Shown in pieces: positions 25,020-34,591 of a stretch of 64,000 nt of DNA; the first letter of the stretch is position 1; each line of letters starts with the position of its first letter. Position numbers and translations under genes: made by a program. Below the pieces are notes generated by a model that ran no database searches, was not told the DNA's origin, and saw only the letters and a list, made by a program, of their open reading frames with translations. The stretch is taken from the NCBI GenBank assembly GCA_913055615.1, contig CAJXKK010000001.1, forward strand, positions 101,946-165,945, given 5' to 3'. Source of the stretch: an uncultured Ectothiorhodospiraceae bacterium. GTDB lineage: Bacteria > Pseudomonadota > Gammaproteobacteria > XJ16 > Halofilaceae.

Positions 25020-26900
25020 TCAGTGATTGCCATCCGCCGATCCGGGATCGGCGGCGGGGCGGACGCTGTCCTGTTCGACCTCGGCCCCGAAATGTTCCTG
25101 GAACGCCTGCACCACGGGGTCCCCCTCGATGGCCTGCTCCGCCTCGGCATGCCGCGCGTCCACCCGGCGGCGTTCCGCTTCCGCCGGCGTCTCGCCACGC
25201 TCGGCCGTATCGTCCACCAGATCGATCCGGACACGCTCACCGAGGCATTCGCCCAGCGCTTGCTCGAGGCGTTGACGATAACGCTCACTTCCAAGATGGG
25301 CATGCTCGGCGGACAGGGCAAGGCGCAGGTGGCCGTCCGACCATTCGAGGGGTGCCGAGTTCGCGGCCAATTCGCCCGCGAGACCGCGCAGTTCGAGCGC
25401 GCGGACGGTGCCTTCCCAGTCGCCGACCGGATCCGCGGGAACGCCGTCGCTTGCCGCCGACCGGGACTGCACGGGAGCCGCCGCTGGTGCCTCCTGGGCC
25501 GATTCCGACTCGGCAGGGGAGGCATCGGGTTCTGGCGGCGTGGCTGCACCCGTAGCCAGGGCCGTCGGTTCTGGTGCAGGTGCTGCTGCATCCGGCACGG
25601 CCGGTTCCACCGACGTGCTCTGTTCGGCCGCGCGCACCATCGCCTCGCGGGCGGAGCGGGCCGACTTCGTGGCGCCCGTCTGCCCGGCCGCAGGCGAAGG
25701 CGACGCGGTGTCACCACCGGCCGACCGCGTCGGCGGTCCGGACGCCGTGGCCGCTGCGCCGTGCGGCGACACATCGGCGCGGCCCCCCTCGCCTGCGGCG
25801 ATTTCCCCAGCCCCGGCCGGGCGGAACGCCAGCATACGCAGCAGCGTCATCTCCAGGCCGCTGCGTGGGTCCGGTGCCCAGGGCAGTTCCCGCCGGCCGA
25901 GGGTCCCGATCTGGTAATACAGCTGGACATCTTCCGGGCTCACCCGCGCGGCCAGTTCCCGCACGCGCTCGACGTCCGCGACCGATTCATCGACGGCGTC
26001 GGGCACCGTCTGCGCGATCGCCAGTTGATGCAGCAGCGCAAGGAGATCGGCGAGCACCGGCTCAAGATCGCTGGCCGCCCGCGCCAACTCGTCGATCTCG
26101 TGCATAAGCCGTGCGGAGTCGGCATCGGCCAGCGCCTCGATCAGCGAGAACAGCCGCTCACGCGACAGCGTGCCCAGCATGCCCTCGACATCGGATGTCC
26201 GCACCGCTCCCTCGCCGAAGGCGATCGCCTGGTCGAGCAGGGACAGCGCGTCGCGCATGCTGCCGCTCGCCGAGCGTGCGATCTGGCCGAGCGCCGCCGC
26301 CTCGAACTCGACGCCCTCCGCGGCGAGAATGCGTTCCAGATGCCCCATGATCGCGGCCACCGGCATCAGGCGCAGGTTGAACTGCAGGCAGCGCGACAGG
26401 ACGGTGACGGGGACCTTCTGCGGGTCGGTCGTCGCCAGCAGGAAGCGCACGTGCGGCGGCGGTTCCTCCAGCGTCTTCAGCAGGGCATTGAAACTGTGAT
26501 TCGAGAACATGTGCACCTCGTCGATGAGGTACACCTTGTAGCGCCCGCGCGACGGCGCGTACGGGACGTTGTCCAGCAGTTCTCGCGTCTCGTCGACCTT
26601 CGTGCGCGAGGCGGCGTCGACCTCGATCAGGTCGACGAAGCGGCCCTCGTCGATCTCGGTGCACGCCGAGCAGCTGCCGCAGGGTTCACTGGAGACGCCG
26701 TTCGTCTCGCAGTTCAGGCTCTTGGCAAGGATGCGCGCGATCGTGGTCTTGCCGACCCCGCGGGTGCCGGTGAACAGATACGCGTGATGCATTCGGTCAT
26801 TGTCGAGCGCGTTGACCAGTGCACGGCGCACATGATCCTGGCCGACCAGTTCCGGGAAACTGCGCGGGCGCCACTTGCGGGCAAGGACTTCGTAGCTCAT
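25020..26900 (-). CDS. dnaX: DNA polymerase III subunit tau/gamma
   Basis: DnaX is the ATPase of the clamp loader that places the beta clamp on DNA. The 626-residue protein shows Walker [12 protein letters not shown], a zinc module with Cys in [17 protein letters not shown], and Walker B with [10 protein letters not shown] Pro/Ala-rich linker spans about residues 370-490, followed by a tau C-terminal domain. No A-rich slippery site for programmed frameshifting was seen, so the short gamma form may be absent or made differently. Confidence 0.95.
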   Translation of the reverse strand: MSYEVLARKWRPRSFPELVGQDHVRRALVNALDNDRMHHAYLFTGTRGVGKTTIARILAKSLNCETNGVSSEPCGSCSACTEIDEGRFVDLIEVDAASRTKVDETRELLDNVPYAPSRGRYKVYLIDEVHMFSNHSFNALLKTLEEPPPHVRFLLATTDPQKVPVTVLSRCLQFNLRLMPVAAIMGHLERILAAEGVEFEAAALGQIARSASGSMRDALSLLDQAIAFGEGAVRTSDVEGMLGTLSRERLFSLIEALADADSARLMHEIDELARAASDLEPVLADLLALLHQLAIAQTVPDAVDESVADVERVRELAARVSPEDVQLYYQIGTLGRRELPWAPDPRSGLEMTLLRMLAFRPAGAGEIAAGEGGRADVSPHGAAATASGPPTRSAGGDTASPSPAAGQTGATKSARSAREAMVRAAEQSTSVEPAVPDAAAPAPEPTALATGAATPPEPDASPAESESAQEAPAAAPVQSRSAASDGVPADPVGDWEGTVRALELRGLAGELAANSAPLEWSDGHLRLALSAEHAHLGSERYRQRLEQALGECLGERVRIDLVDDTAERGETPAEAERRRVDARHAEAEQAIEGDPVVQAFQEHFGAEVEQDSVRPAADPGSADGNH

Positions 26901-27013
26901 GAGGGCAGGAACCCCGGCGGGTGCGTGGCCCGTGATTATACCGAGCGCGCGGGTCGCTGAGTAACCGCGACGGGGACGTCGGGGTTACCGATCTCCCGGG
27001 AAGATCAGTAAAG

Positions 27014-27129
27014 GCGGTGGCCCGCATCCGCCACACCCCGGCACCCGAAGATCGCCGCTGCCGCTGCTCCCTTCCGGGCCTGACGGGGTTCACGACGTTT
27101 CGTTGCGGGGGGACGGACACGGCCCACCA
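27014..27129 (-). ncRNA. ffs: Signal recognition particle RNA (4.5S)
   Basis: The conserved apical loop of bacterial SRP RNA appears on the minus strand as GTCAGGCCCGGAAGGGAGCA. The two ends, GTGGGCCGTGTCCG (5') and CGGATGCGGGCCAC (3'), pair along their length with one mismatch, giving the expected long hairpin. It lies upstream of dnaX, a frequent location. The ends are placed from the helix and could be off by a few bases. The rest of the 26901-27425 gap holds REP-like and heptamer sequences. Confidence 0.88.
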
Positions 27130-27306
27130 TCGAGACCCGGTCTATCGACCGGGCGCAAGAGTGTATACCCACGCCACCCGGGGACGGAAGAGGAAGGCAG
27201 CGCAGCGACCGTCCGGAGGCCGGCCTACGTCCCCGGGGCCAGCCACCTCGCAGACGCACCAAACCGCGCGCGCTCGCCTTCGGTGAAAACGCGCCTGCGC
27301 CTCCGG

Positions 27307-27380
27307 CCTTCGCCCTTCGCCCTTCGCCCTTGGGCCTTGGCCTTTCGCCCTGCTTCCTGCCGCCTGCCGCCTGCCGCCTA
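27307..27380. repeat. Array of ten related heptamers before tetR
   Basis: From 27307 the sequence reads in unbroken 7-base register as three copies of CCTTCGC, then CCTTGGG, CCTTGGC, CTTTCGC and CCTGCTT, then three copies of CCTGCCG. The CCTTGGC unit is the complement of the GGGCCAA-type heptamer at 15002-15038. The array ends about 20 bases before the probable TetR operator. Confidence 0.85.
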
Positions 27381-27400
27381 ATCCCCACCTTCCCAACTAA

Positions 27401-27414
27401 ACCGTCCAGACGGT
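27401..27414. promoter_or_regulatory. Probable TetR operator
   Basis: ACCGTC-CA-GACGGT is a perfect palindrome, 12 bases before the ATG of the TetR-family gene. TetR regulators usually bind such palindromes at their own promoters, so autoregulation of the tetR-SMR pair is likely. Confidence 0.7.
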
Positions 27415-27425
27415 ACACTCTCGAC

Positions 27426-27971
27426 ATGAATAGCGACGACACCCGCACCCGCATCCTCAAAGCCGCCGGCCAGGTCGTGCTCGAGCGCGGCGCCGCCGGC
27501 CTTACGCTTGCGGCGGTGGCCGCTGAGGCCGCGCTCAGCAAGGGCGGCCTGCTGTATCACTTCGCCACCAAGGAGGAACTGCTGATGGCGATGGTGGACC
27601 GCCTGATCGAGGTCACGGAAGAACGCATCCAGGCCCATCGGACGACCGATACCGAGCCCGGCAGTTGGGCCCGCGGCTACATCCGCGCCTGCGCGGTCGA
27701 CGATGTCCTCGCGAATGACCCGACCGGCCGGCTCGGCGTCGCGCTGCTCGCCGCTGGCGCCACCAGGCCCGATCTCACCGAAGGTCTGCGCGCCCGCCAG
27801 GCCACCTGGCGCGAAAGGCTGCATGAAGACGGCATCGATCCGGCCAACGCGCAGATCGCCCGGCTCGCGACGGATGGACTCTGGCTGAGCGATATCTTCG
27901 GCCTGGCGGTGCTGTCGGAGGACGAGCGCCCCGGCGTGATCGAGCGCCTGGAGGCGCTGACCCGGCCATGA
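27426..27971 (+). CDS. TetR-family repressor of the SMR efflux gene
   Basis: This 181-residue protein has an N-terminal TetR helix-turn-helix (TRTRILKAAGQVVLERG and ALSKGGLLYHFATKEELL) and a C-terminal ligand-binding domain. Its ATGA overlap with the SMR efflux gene and the palindrome at 27401 argue that it controls its own operon. The inducing ligand is unknown, but cationic antiseptics would fit the partner. The start at 27426 is chosen over the one at 27330, which lies in the heptamer array. Confidence 0.9.
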   Translation: MNSDDTRTRILKAAGQVVLERGAAGLTLAAVAAEAALSKGGLLYHFATKEELLMAMVDRLIEVTEERIQAHRTTDTEPGSWARGYIRACAVDDVLANDPTGRLGVALLAAGATRPDLTEGLRARQATWRERLHEDGIDPANAQIARLATDGLWLSDIFGLAVLSEDERPGVIERLEALTRP

Positions 27972-28297
27972 CCTCCGTGCTCACCTGGTTTCTGCTCGGC
28001 CTCGCGATCCTCAGCGAGGTCGTGGCCACGTCCGCGCTCAAGGCATCGGACGGCATGACGCGCCTGCTCCCCGGCCTGGTCGTGGTTGGCGGTTATGCGA
28101 TCGCGTTCTGGCTGCTCGCGCTGACGCTGCGCACACTGCCGGTGGGCTTCGTCTACGGTGTCTGGGCGGGGCTGGGCGTAATCGGGGTCGCGATCGTGGG
28201 CGCGCTGTTTTTCGGCGAGACGCTGGGCGCGATCAAGATCGCCGGGTTCGTGCTGATCGTGACCGGCGTCATCCTGATCAAGGCCGGTTCCGCCTGA
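27968..28297 (+). CDS. SMR-family multidrug efflux transporter
   Basis: This 109-residue protein has the four membrane helices of the small multidrug resistance family. The functional Glu is in the first helix (LAILSEVVATSALKASDG), and the second-helix and fourth-helix signatures YAIAFWLLALTL and IAGFVLIVTGVILIKA follow. It should export cationic compounds by proton exchange. It overlaps the TetR stop by four bases. Confidence 0.92.
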   Translation: MTSVLTWFLLGLAILSEVVATSALKASDGMTRLLPGLVVVGGYAIAFWLLALTLRTLPVGFVYGVWAGLGVIGVAIVGALFFGETLGAIKIAGFVLIVTGVILIKAGSA

Positions 28298-28323
28298 CCG
28301 GCCGTAACGGGTAAGCGACGCTA

Positions 28324-28350
28324 GTGGGCCATGCGGACCACATGGCCCAC
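28324..28350. repeat. Hairpin sharing the end sequence of the 10543 element
   Basis: GTGGGCCATG at 28324-28333 pairs with CATGGCCCAC at 28341-28350. The first 13 bases, GTGGGCCATGCGG, are identical to the tip of the element at 10543-10804. It could be a short remnant of that element or an unrelated hairpin between the SMR and MFS genes. It may also act as a weak terminator. Confidence 0.55.
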
Positions 28351-28367
28351 CAGGAAGGAGATCGCCT

Positions 28368-29777
28368 ATGCGCCGTATCGTGATCCCGCGGCCGCCGACG
28401 CCGCCTCTGCCCCGGATGCAGGACCATGCCGTGTTCAGCGCGGCCGGCAGCGTCTGGGCGCTGCTGGTCGGGATGGGCCTGCTGCTGCTGGGCAATGGCC
28501 TGCAGGGCAGTCTGCTCGGCGTGCGCGCCGCCGAGGAATCCTTCGGCTCGACGGTGACCGGTATCGTCATGTCGGGCTACTTCGTCGGGTTCCTGATCGG
28601 ATCGCAGATCGCGCCCCGGACGATCCGGCGGGTCGGCCACCTGCGGGTGTTCGCCGCCGTCGCGGCGCTCGCCTCGATCGCCATCCTCGTGCAGAGCCTG
28701 CTGGTCACGCCCGTGGTCTGGGCGCTGATGCGGGTGCTGACCGGATACTGCCTCGCCAGTGCCTATATCGTGACCGAGAGCTGGCTCAACGACCGCGTCA
28801 CCAACGAGCACCGCGGTGGGCTGCTGTCGGTCTACATGATCGTGAGTTACTTCGGCATGGGCGGCGGCCAACTGCTGCTGAATACCGGTGATCCCATCGC
28901 GCATGAACTCTTCATCCTGGTATCGGTGCTGATCTCGTTCGCGGCGATCCCGATCCTGTTCTCGCTCACGCCGCAACCGGTCCAGGAGGCGCCCGAGCGA
29001 CTCGGTGCCCGCGCCCTCTACCGGATCTCCCCGCTGGGGATATTCGGCTCGTTCAGCACCGGTATCCTCCAGGGGGCGGTGTTCGGCATGGGCGCGGTCT
29101 ATGGCCGCACCGCCGGCCTCTCGGTCGCCCAGATATCCGTATTCATGTTCATACTGATCGCTGGACCCGCCCTCGCCCAGTGGCCGATCGGCAAGCTCTC
29201 CGACCGCATGGACCGGCGCAAAGTCATCACCGGGCTCGCGGCATTCGGCGCGATCGCCTCGCTCGTCGCCGTCCTGGTTACCGGCGTCTGGCCGCAACTG
29301 CTGGTCTACCTGGCTGCAGCGATTGGCCTCGGTCCGATGCTCCTGTATTCCCTGTTCATTGCGTATACCAACGATCACCTGCGCGCGGAGCAGATGGTGG
29401 CGGCGAGCAGTACCCTGATCCTCGTGTTCGGCATCGGCGCCACGCTCGGACCATCCACGGCCGGTCTCCTCATGGACGCATTCGGTCCGACCGGGTTCCT
29501 CGCCCTGCTTGCCGGCGCCCAGGCGGGCATCGTGGTCTTCGCCCTCCATCGCATGCGCATCACCCGCACTGGCCCGGTGGAGGCGCAGTCGCCCTGGTCG
29601 TCGAACCCTGCCCGTACGGCGGCCCTGTCACCAGCGATTGCGGAAGTCGCCAGTGAGGCGGCCGATGACGAGGCCGCCGCCCGGGAGGCCGGTGTGGACG
29701 ACGCGCCGGCCGCGGAAGACACCGCCACGGAGGATGCCGCGGACGCACCGAAGCAGTCGGGCGGATCGGCCCCATAA
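28368..29777 (+). CDS. MFS transporter, YcaD-like
   Basis: This 469-residue membrane protein has twelve hydrophobic segments and belongs to the MFS group that includes YcaD. The loop-2/3 motif is weak; the loop-8/9 region includes GKLSDRMDRRKVITG, a clear MFS motif. An acidic, Ala-rich cytoplasmic tail follows from about residue 410 and is longer than usual. A good ribosome binding site, AGGAAGGAG, precedes the ATG. The substrate is unknown. Confidence 0.85.
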   Translation: MRRIVIPRPPTPPLPRMQDHAVFSAAGSVWALLVGMGLLLLGNGLQGSLLGVRAAEESFGSTVTGIVMSGYFVGFLIGSQIAPRTIRRVGHLRVFAAVAALASIAILVQSLLVTPVVWALMRVLTGYCLASAYIVTESWLNDRVTNEHRGGLLSVYMIVSYFGMGGGQLLLNTGDPIAHELFILVSVLISFAAIPILFSLTPQPVQEAPERLGARALYRISPLGIFGSFSTGILQGAVFGMGAVYGRTAGLSVAQISVFMFILIAGPALAQWPIGKLSDRMDRRKVITGLAAFGAIASLVAVLVTGVWPQLLVYLAAAIGLGPMLLYSLFIAYTNDHLRAEQMVAASSTLILVFGIGATLGPSTAGLLMDAFGPTGFLALLAGAQAGIVVFALHRMRITRTGPVEAQSPWSSNPARTAALSPAIAEVASEAADDEAAAREAGVDDAPAAEDTATEDAADAPKQSGGSAP

Positions 29778-29935
29778 GTCGAACGGACCCCTGACGGCCC
29801 CACCGCGCGAACGATCTTTGCGGCAAAACCGTGACCACAATCACATCAAATGTTCATCCCACCGCCACATCGGGGCCGGATGGCTGTGCTAGTGTTTGAT
29901 CTAAAAGGGACACTCTGATCCGCACCGGTGGCCGT

Positions 29936-30562
29936 ATGGAACTCCGCTACGACGTTTTTGAACTGGACGCCCGGGGTCGCCGCAGACAGCGGCTGATCGC
30001 CGACGAACCGCTCGGCGCGCTGCAGCCGCACGTCGGCGCCAACCGCCTCGAGGCGCAGAACACCAACCGCGATGGCCACTACTGCCACTGGGACGGCGCG
30101 GAGTGGCAACCCTGCCCGCATCCGATCCACATGGCCCGCAGTTCCCTGCCCGCCGGCGCACTGATCTCCAATCCCGGCCAGCACCGTCACTACGCCCGAG
30201 CGGTGGAGGCGTCGCGCATACTGGCGCGCTCCGGCGTGACCGTGGTCGAGGTGGATTCCGACGGGATCACGCTGGTGGTGCACAGCCGTCGCAGCGACGG
30301 CGATGACGCCGAATGGGAGCAGTGGTGCGGCGATCGACTGGCCGAGGCCCGGGAGCACCGGCTCGGCGGCGCCCAGGAGGTCAGTATCCGCTGGCACGAT
30401 CTCGAGGCGGCGATCGACGGCCCGGACAGCGAACAGGCCATGTTCTACGCCGTCGTCTATGACATCGCCACCGGCTTTCGTGCAGCGCATGACGACAGTG
30501 ACAACCCGGCGGTGGTCCGCCCGCATACCGTCATCCCCGATCTGTTCCACGCCGTCGGCTGA
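29936..30562 (+). CDS. Hypothetical protein, no family recognised
   Basis: This 208-residue protein is soluble and acidic, with no signal peptide or membrane segment. An early part carries several His, Cys and Trp residues (NRDGHYCHWDGAEWQPCPHP), which could bind a metal. The C-terminal part has EQAMFYAVVYDIATGFRAAHDD. No family is recognised. The gene stands alone between the MFS and lipoprotein genes with a 158-base gap before it, in which only weak promoter-like sequence is seen. Confidence 0.65.
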   Translation: MELRYDVFELDARGRRRQRLIADEPLGALQPHVGANRLEAQNTNRDGHYCHWDGAEWQPCPHPIHMARSSLPAGALISNPGQHRHYARAVEASRILARSGVTVVEVDSDGITLVVHSRRSDGDDAEWEQWCGDRLAEAREHRLGGAQEVSIRWHDLEAAIDGPDSEQAMFYAVVYDIATGFRAAHDDSDNPAVVRPHTVIPDLFHAVG

Positions 30563-30580
30563 GCGCCTGCGGCGGCGCGC

Positions 30581-31819
30581 TTAATCAGCTTGCAGCAGGC
30601 GCGCGACCCGATCCACCAGGTCGTCGAAATGCGGGTTCCAGGTGAGTCGGGACGTCAGATACCGATCGTTGCGTTCCCCCTCGCCCCGATAAGCGGCGTA
30701 GCGGATGCGCTGCGGATCGCGCGCCAGGCATTCCTCACGCGAGCCCCCGTTCGGTTCCAGGCAGTGCCGGATCAGGCCATCGACGCCATAGAGCGGGTTA
30801 TCCGGCCCGACCGGCAGCGATTGGTGCGACATCTCCACGATCCGGTGTTCCGGTAACCAGGCCATGCGCTCGCTCATGCGGCGCGGCTGCCACCAGGACG
30901 GGAGCGGTTCACGCGTATCGCGATACAGCAGCATATGGCTGGCCGGATGCGTGAACCGCTCGCGGAATCCACGCTGGAGGTAATCGAGATCGATGACCGA
31001 ATCGGCCTCAGTCGCCACCAACAGCAGCGGCAAATCGTCTATGGACCGGCGCGCCTCCAACTCGGACTGCACGCGCCCGAGGATCTCCCCCATCTCGTCA
31101 CCGGTATTGACCGCCAGGGTCTCGTATTTCACCGGATTCGGCTCGGGCTCATGCTCGATGAAATCGATGAAGGGTTCGGCCAGCGTCCCCAGCCATAACA
31201 CGTCCCGCAGCCCATCCAGCTCCCATGCGGGCGCGAACGTAACCAGGCCCTGAACGGACGGATCCTCGAGCGCCAACACCGTCGCGATCGCGCCGCCAAG
31301 CGAATGGCCGCCGACGTAGAGGCGATCGACCTGATCGGACAATCCGCGCGCGTGCGTCCGGGCGGAATCGATCCACTGATCCGATTCCGCGGTCACCAGA
31401 TCGCCGGGCCGGGTACCGTGGCCCGGCAGCAGGATCGCACGCACACGCACACAGCGCGCGGCGAGACGGTCCGCCAGATCGCGGAACAGGAAGGGCGTAT
31501 CGGCCAGACCGTGAATCAGCAGCAGCCCGGTCGTTTCGTCGCTGTCGCAGTGCCCCGCCGGCGCCCGTTCGAAGGGCATCCGCCACTCAATCTGACGCTC
31601 GCGATCAAAACCGTCGATGGCAACGGCATGTTCGCGGAGATGCGCACGCGCACCGTCCAGATAAGCACCGTAATCGGGCTCCGGCCCGGCGGTGTAGAGG
31701 CGTTCGGCCGGGCGGTAGAGGGAATCGGCCGCCGTGCAGCCGGCCAGCAGCATCACGCCCAGCAACACCCCGGGACACCGCCACGCGCGTCGTCGCCAGG
31801 CTCCTCTGTGATGTGTCAT
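30581..31819 (-). CDS. Lipoprotein alpha/beta hydrolase
   Basis: The ATG at 31819 gives 412 residues that begin with a lipoprotein signal, its lipobox ending LLAGC. The mature part is a serine hydrolase: LLIHGLADTPFL (oxyanion side), nucleophile Ser in GGHSLGGA, and probable acid in ATEADSVIDLDYL. A His that may complete the triad lies near MSHQSLP. It is likely tethered to the inner or outer membrane facing the periplasm. The substrate is unknown. Confidence 0.82.
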   Translation of the reverse strand: MTHHRGAWRRRAWRCPGVLLGVMLLAGCTAADSLYRPAERLYTAGPEPDYGAYLDGARAHLREHAVAIDGFDRERQIEWRMPFERAPAGHCDSDETTGLLLIHGLADTPFLFRDLADRLAARCVRVRAILLPGHGTRPGDLVTAESDQWIDSARTHARGLSDQVDRLYVGGHSLGGAIATVLALEDPSVQGLVTFAPAWELDGLRDVLWLGTLAEPFIDFIEHEPEPNPVKYETLAVNTGDEMGEILGRVQSELEARRSIDDLPLLLVATEADSVIDLDYLQRGFRERFTHPASHMLLYRDTREPLPSWWQPRRMSERMAWLPEHRIVEMSHQSLPVGPDNPLYGVDGLIRHCLEPNGGSREECLARDPQRIRYAAYRGEGERNDRYLTSRLTWNPHFDDLVDRVARLLQAD

Positions 31820-31959
31820 CCGACGACTCCCCCACTGGCTATCGAACCCGGTTCCGCACCCGTCCCCGGGGCGGATGCCAGGACAACCGGCATCGGTTGC
31901 GTGTACCGTATCGGCCCCCGCCGCGCGCGCCGGCAACCCGCAACCGGAGAGACCCCGTC

Positions 31960-32997
31960 ATGAACCAGCACGACGACCGCCCCGTGGGCCTGCTCTACAC
32001 GGGCGGCACATTCGGCATGCGGCAATCCGAGCGCGGTTACGAACCCACCGACGACCTGCCACAGCGGGTCGAGCGTGATATTCCGGAACTGCGCGCACCC
32101 GGCATGCCGCCGATCGAGTGGATCGACCACGATGCCGGGCCACCGATCAACAGTTCCGACGTCACCCCGTCGTTATGGTATGCGCTGGCCGATACCATCC
32201 GGGCCAATGCTGAACGCTGCCGCGGCTTCATCGTGATCCACGGCACCGACACGCTGGCCTACACCGGCTCCGCGCTCTCGTTCCTGCAGCCCGCCGGTGA
32301 CCGCCCCGTGATCGTGACCGGCGCCAGCCGCCCGCTGGGCGAGACCGGCAGCGATGCCGCCATGAACCTGCTGAATGCACTCCGGGTCATCGCCGCCGGG
32401 GTGACCACGGAGACGGGCCTCGTCTTCGGTGATCGGCTGCTGCGCGCGAATCGGACCACCAAACGCCATGGCATGTACGGGCAGCCGTTCGCGAGTCCCC
32501 CCTGCGAGCCACTGGCGGGCATCGGCGAGCGGATCGAGTATCGCACCGGTGCTGAAGACGAACGCCCGGGCGGCGGCGCGGCCAGTCCCGCGACCAGCGC
32601 CCGGGATGTACGTATCGCGATGCTCCCGGTGTACCCCGGCCTCGACGCGCGTACATTCAATGCCGTGGCCGACAGCGGCGTGCAGGGTATCGTACTGGAA
32701 GCGTATCCCGCCGGCATCGGTCCGGGCGGCGACCGCGCGTTCGTCGATGCGGTCGCCGCCGCCCATGCCCGCGGTGTCGTCGTCGGCGCGGTATCCCAGG
32801 CGCGCGATGGCCGCATCCGCATGGGCCGCTACGCCTCCAGTACCCCGCTGGCCGCGGCGGGTGTCGTCAGCGGGGCGGACATGACGCGCGAGGCCGCACT
32901 CACGAAACTGCATATACTGTTCTCCGTCGGCGCCGGGCCCGAGTCGGTGCGTGAACAGTTCGCACGCAATCTGCAGGGTGAGTTGACGGATGAGTGA
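31960..32997 (+). CDS. L-asparaginase
   Basis: This 345-residue protein hydrolyses L-asparagine to aspartate and ammonia. The nucleophile is T14 in LLYTGGTFGM, and the second active-site motif is HGTDTLAYT. No signal peptide is present, suggesting the cytoplasmic type I enzyme. The ATG at 31960 is preceded by GGAGAG. It is transcribed divergently from the lipoprotein hydrolase gene. mtgA follows closely. Confidence 0.92.
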   Translation: MNQHDDRPVGLLYTGGTFGMRQSERGYEPTDDLPQRVERDIPELRAPGMPPIEWIDHDAGPPINSSDVTPSLWYALADTIRANAERCRGFIVIHGTDTLAYTGSALSFLQPAGDRPVIVTGASRPLGETGSDAAMNLLNALRVIAAGVTTETGLVFGDRLLRANRTTKRHGMYGQPFASPPCEPLAGIGERIEYRTGAEDERPGGGAASPATSARDVRIAMLPVYPGLDARTFNAVADSGVQGIVLEAYPAGIGPGGDRAFVDAVAAAHARGVVVGAVSQARDGRIRMGRYASSTPLAAAGVVSGADMTREAALTKLHILFSVGAGPESVREQFARNLQGELTDE

Positions 32998-33008
32998 ACG
33001 CTGAGCCG

Positions 33009-33719
33009 ATGCGCCGCAAGACCGGACAGCGGTTGATCCGAGCCGCTGCCGCCGCGCTCGGCGTGGGGGTGGCCGTGCTGCTCGGGCTCCAGGCGTGGTA
33101 CCTCGGCTGGGTGGTGCACTACACGGATCACGATCCGCAGACGACGGCGTTCATGGAAATCCGGCGCACCGAGGGCGCCACGCTCGACCACCGCTGGGTC
33201 GAGTATGAAGAGATCTCGCACTGGCTCAAACGCGCCGTCATCGCCGCCGAGGACGCGCGCTTCATGCAGCACGGCGGCATCGACTGGACGGCCCTGAACA
33301 AGGCCATGGAAGAGAATCGCGAGGCCGGCAGGGTCGTGCGGGGCGGCTCCACCATCACGCAGCAGCTGGCCAAGAATCTGTTCCTGTCGCCGCGCCAGAG
33401 CTACCTGCGCAAGGCGCAGGAGGCGGTAATCGCCCTGATGCTGGAGGCGGTGCTCGACAAGCGCCGCATCCTGGAGCTGTACCTGAATGCCATCGAATGG
33501 GGTGATGGTATTTTCGGCGCCGCCACGGCTGCGAGGCACTATTACGACACCCCTGTCGGTTCAGTCAGCCGCTGGCAGGCGGCCGTCCTCGCCGCCCGCA
33601 TACCCAGGCCCCGTTTTTACTACCGCCGCGGCACCACGCCGTGGCTGCTTGAGCGCGCCGGCGACATCCACCGGTGGAGTAATCAGGTCCGCATCCCGGA
33701 GAACCGATCACTGCGGTAA
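33009..33719 (+). CDS. mtgA: Monofunctional peptidoglycan transglycosylase
   Basis: MtgA polymerises lipid II into glycan strands. The protein has an N-terminal membrane helix (AAAAALGVGVAVLLGLQAWY) and the GT51 motifs EDARFMQHGGIDW, GGSTITQQLAKNLFLS and KRRILELYLN. There is no transpeptidase domain. The ATG at 33009 is used here; a GTG at 32994 overlapping the asparaginase stop would add five residues. Confidence 0.93.
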   Translation: MRRKTGQRLIRAAAAALGVGVAVLLGLQAWYLGWVVHYTDHDPQTTAFMEIRRTEGATLDHRWVEYEEISHWLKRAVIAAEDARFMQHGGIDWTALNKAMEENREAGRVVRGGSTITQQLAKNLFLSPRQSYLRKAQEAVIALMLEAVLDKRRILELYLNAIEWGDGIFGAATAARHYYDTPVGSVSRWQAAVLAARIPRPRFYYRRGTTPWLLERAGDIHRWSNQVRIPENRSLR

Positions 33720-33883
33720 CCGGTCCCGATCTCCGGGGGTGTCGAACAGGTCTGCGATGGATCGCAGTGCCCCGCGGGCACGCACTTTGCCGCCGGGGCG
33801 CACGCGCGTGAGAATGCGGGTTTCACCCGGGGCCATGGCATCCCTGCCCCTTCATGCATGCAACACCTCGGCGACCACTCCGT

Positions 33884-34534
33884 ATGCGGCATCCCTCGCC
33901 CGATAGCGGCAAAGATCCCGATCTGCCGAGCAGTCCCGCGGCCGAACGCAACGCACAGCCCATTCTCGACGAGTTGCGACGAGTTCTACCGGCCCGCGGC
34001 CGGGTACTGGAGATCGCCAGCGGTGCAGGGCAACACGCGGTCCATTTTGCATCGGCGCTGGACGGTATCGAATGGCAGCCATCGGATACCGATCCAGTGG
34101 CTCTGCGGGCCATGCGCATTCGCGCCGACCGGGCCGGACTGCCCAACCTGCAACCGCCGGTGGAACTCGATGTCGAATCACGGAAATGGCCAGTGGAACA
34201 GGCTGACGCGATCGTCTGCGTGAATCTGCTGCATATCTCGCCGTGGTCGGCGACGGAGGGATTGCTCGCCGGGGCGGGTCGATGCCTGCCGGCCGGCGGC
34301 ATCCTCACGGTCTACGGTCCCTTCCGGTTTGCAGGCGAGCACGTCGCCCAGAGCAATGCGCGCTTCGACGCCGACCTGCGCGCGCGGAATCCGTCCTGGG
34401 GCATCCGCGACGTCGCGGATGTGACGGCAATCGCCTCCGACCATGGCCTCGCCCATGAGGAAACGATCGCCCTGCCGGCGAACAACCACCTGCTCGTGTT
34501 CCGGCGAGGGGATCTTGGAGACCCGGGTCAGTAG
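33884..34534 (+). CDS. DUF938 SAM-dependent methyltransferase-like protein
   Basis: This roughly 216-residue protein fits the DUF938 family, which has a methyltransferase fold. The early segment SPAAERNAQPILDEL and the SAM-binding-like VLEIASGAGQHAVHFA are diagnostic, followed by CVNLLHISPW. The substrate is unknown. Starts at 33854 and 33884 are both possible; the latter gives a length nearer to homologues. The gap before it (33720-33883) shows nothing recognised. Confidence 0.85.
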   Translation: MRHPSPDSGKDPDLPSSPAAERNAQPILDELRRVLPARGRVLEIASGAGQHAVHFASALDGIEWQPSDTDPVALRAMRIRADRAGLPNLQPPVELDVESRKWPVEQADAIVCVNLLHISPWSATEGLLAGAGRCLPAGGILTVYGPFRFAGEHVAQSNARFDADLRARNPSWGIRDVADVTAIASDHGLAHEETIALPANNHLLVFRRGDLGDPGQ

Positions 34535-34591
34535 AGCCATTAGGCTCGGGTTACGCCGTCACCCCATCTTCTCCTCACCGCGACGTTCTCC

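Noticed and set aside
25020..26900. Programmed frameshift in dnaX for the gamma form
   Set aside because: No A-rich slippery heptamer was seen in the linker region.
27307..27380. Possible CRISPR-like array
   Set aside because: The repeat unit is 7 bases with no spacers, so it is a simple tandem repeat.
28278..29549. A 423-codon open frame opposite the MFS gene
   Set aside because: Shadow of a real gene with good start and ribosome binding site; composition rich in Glu, Gly, Arg, His.
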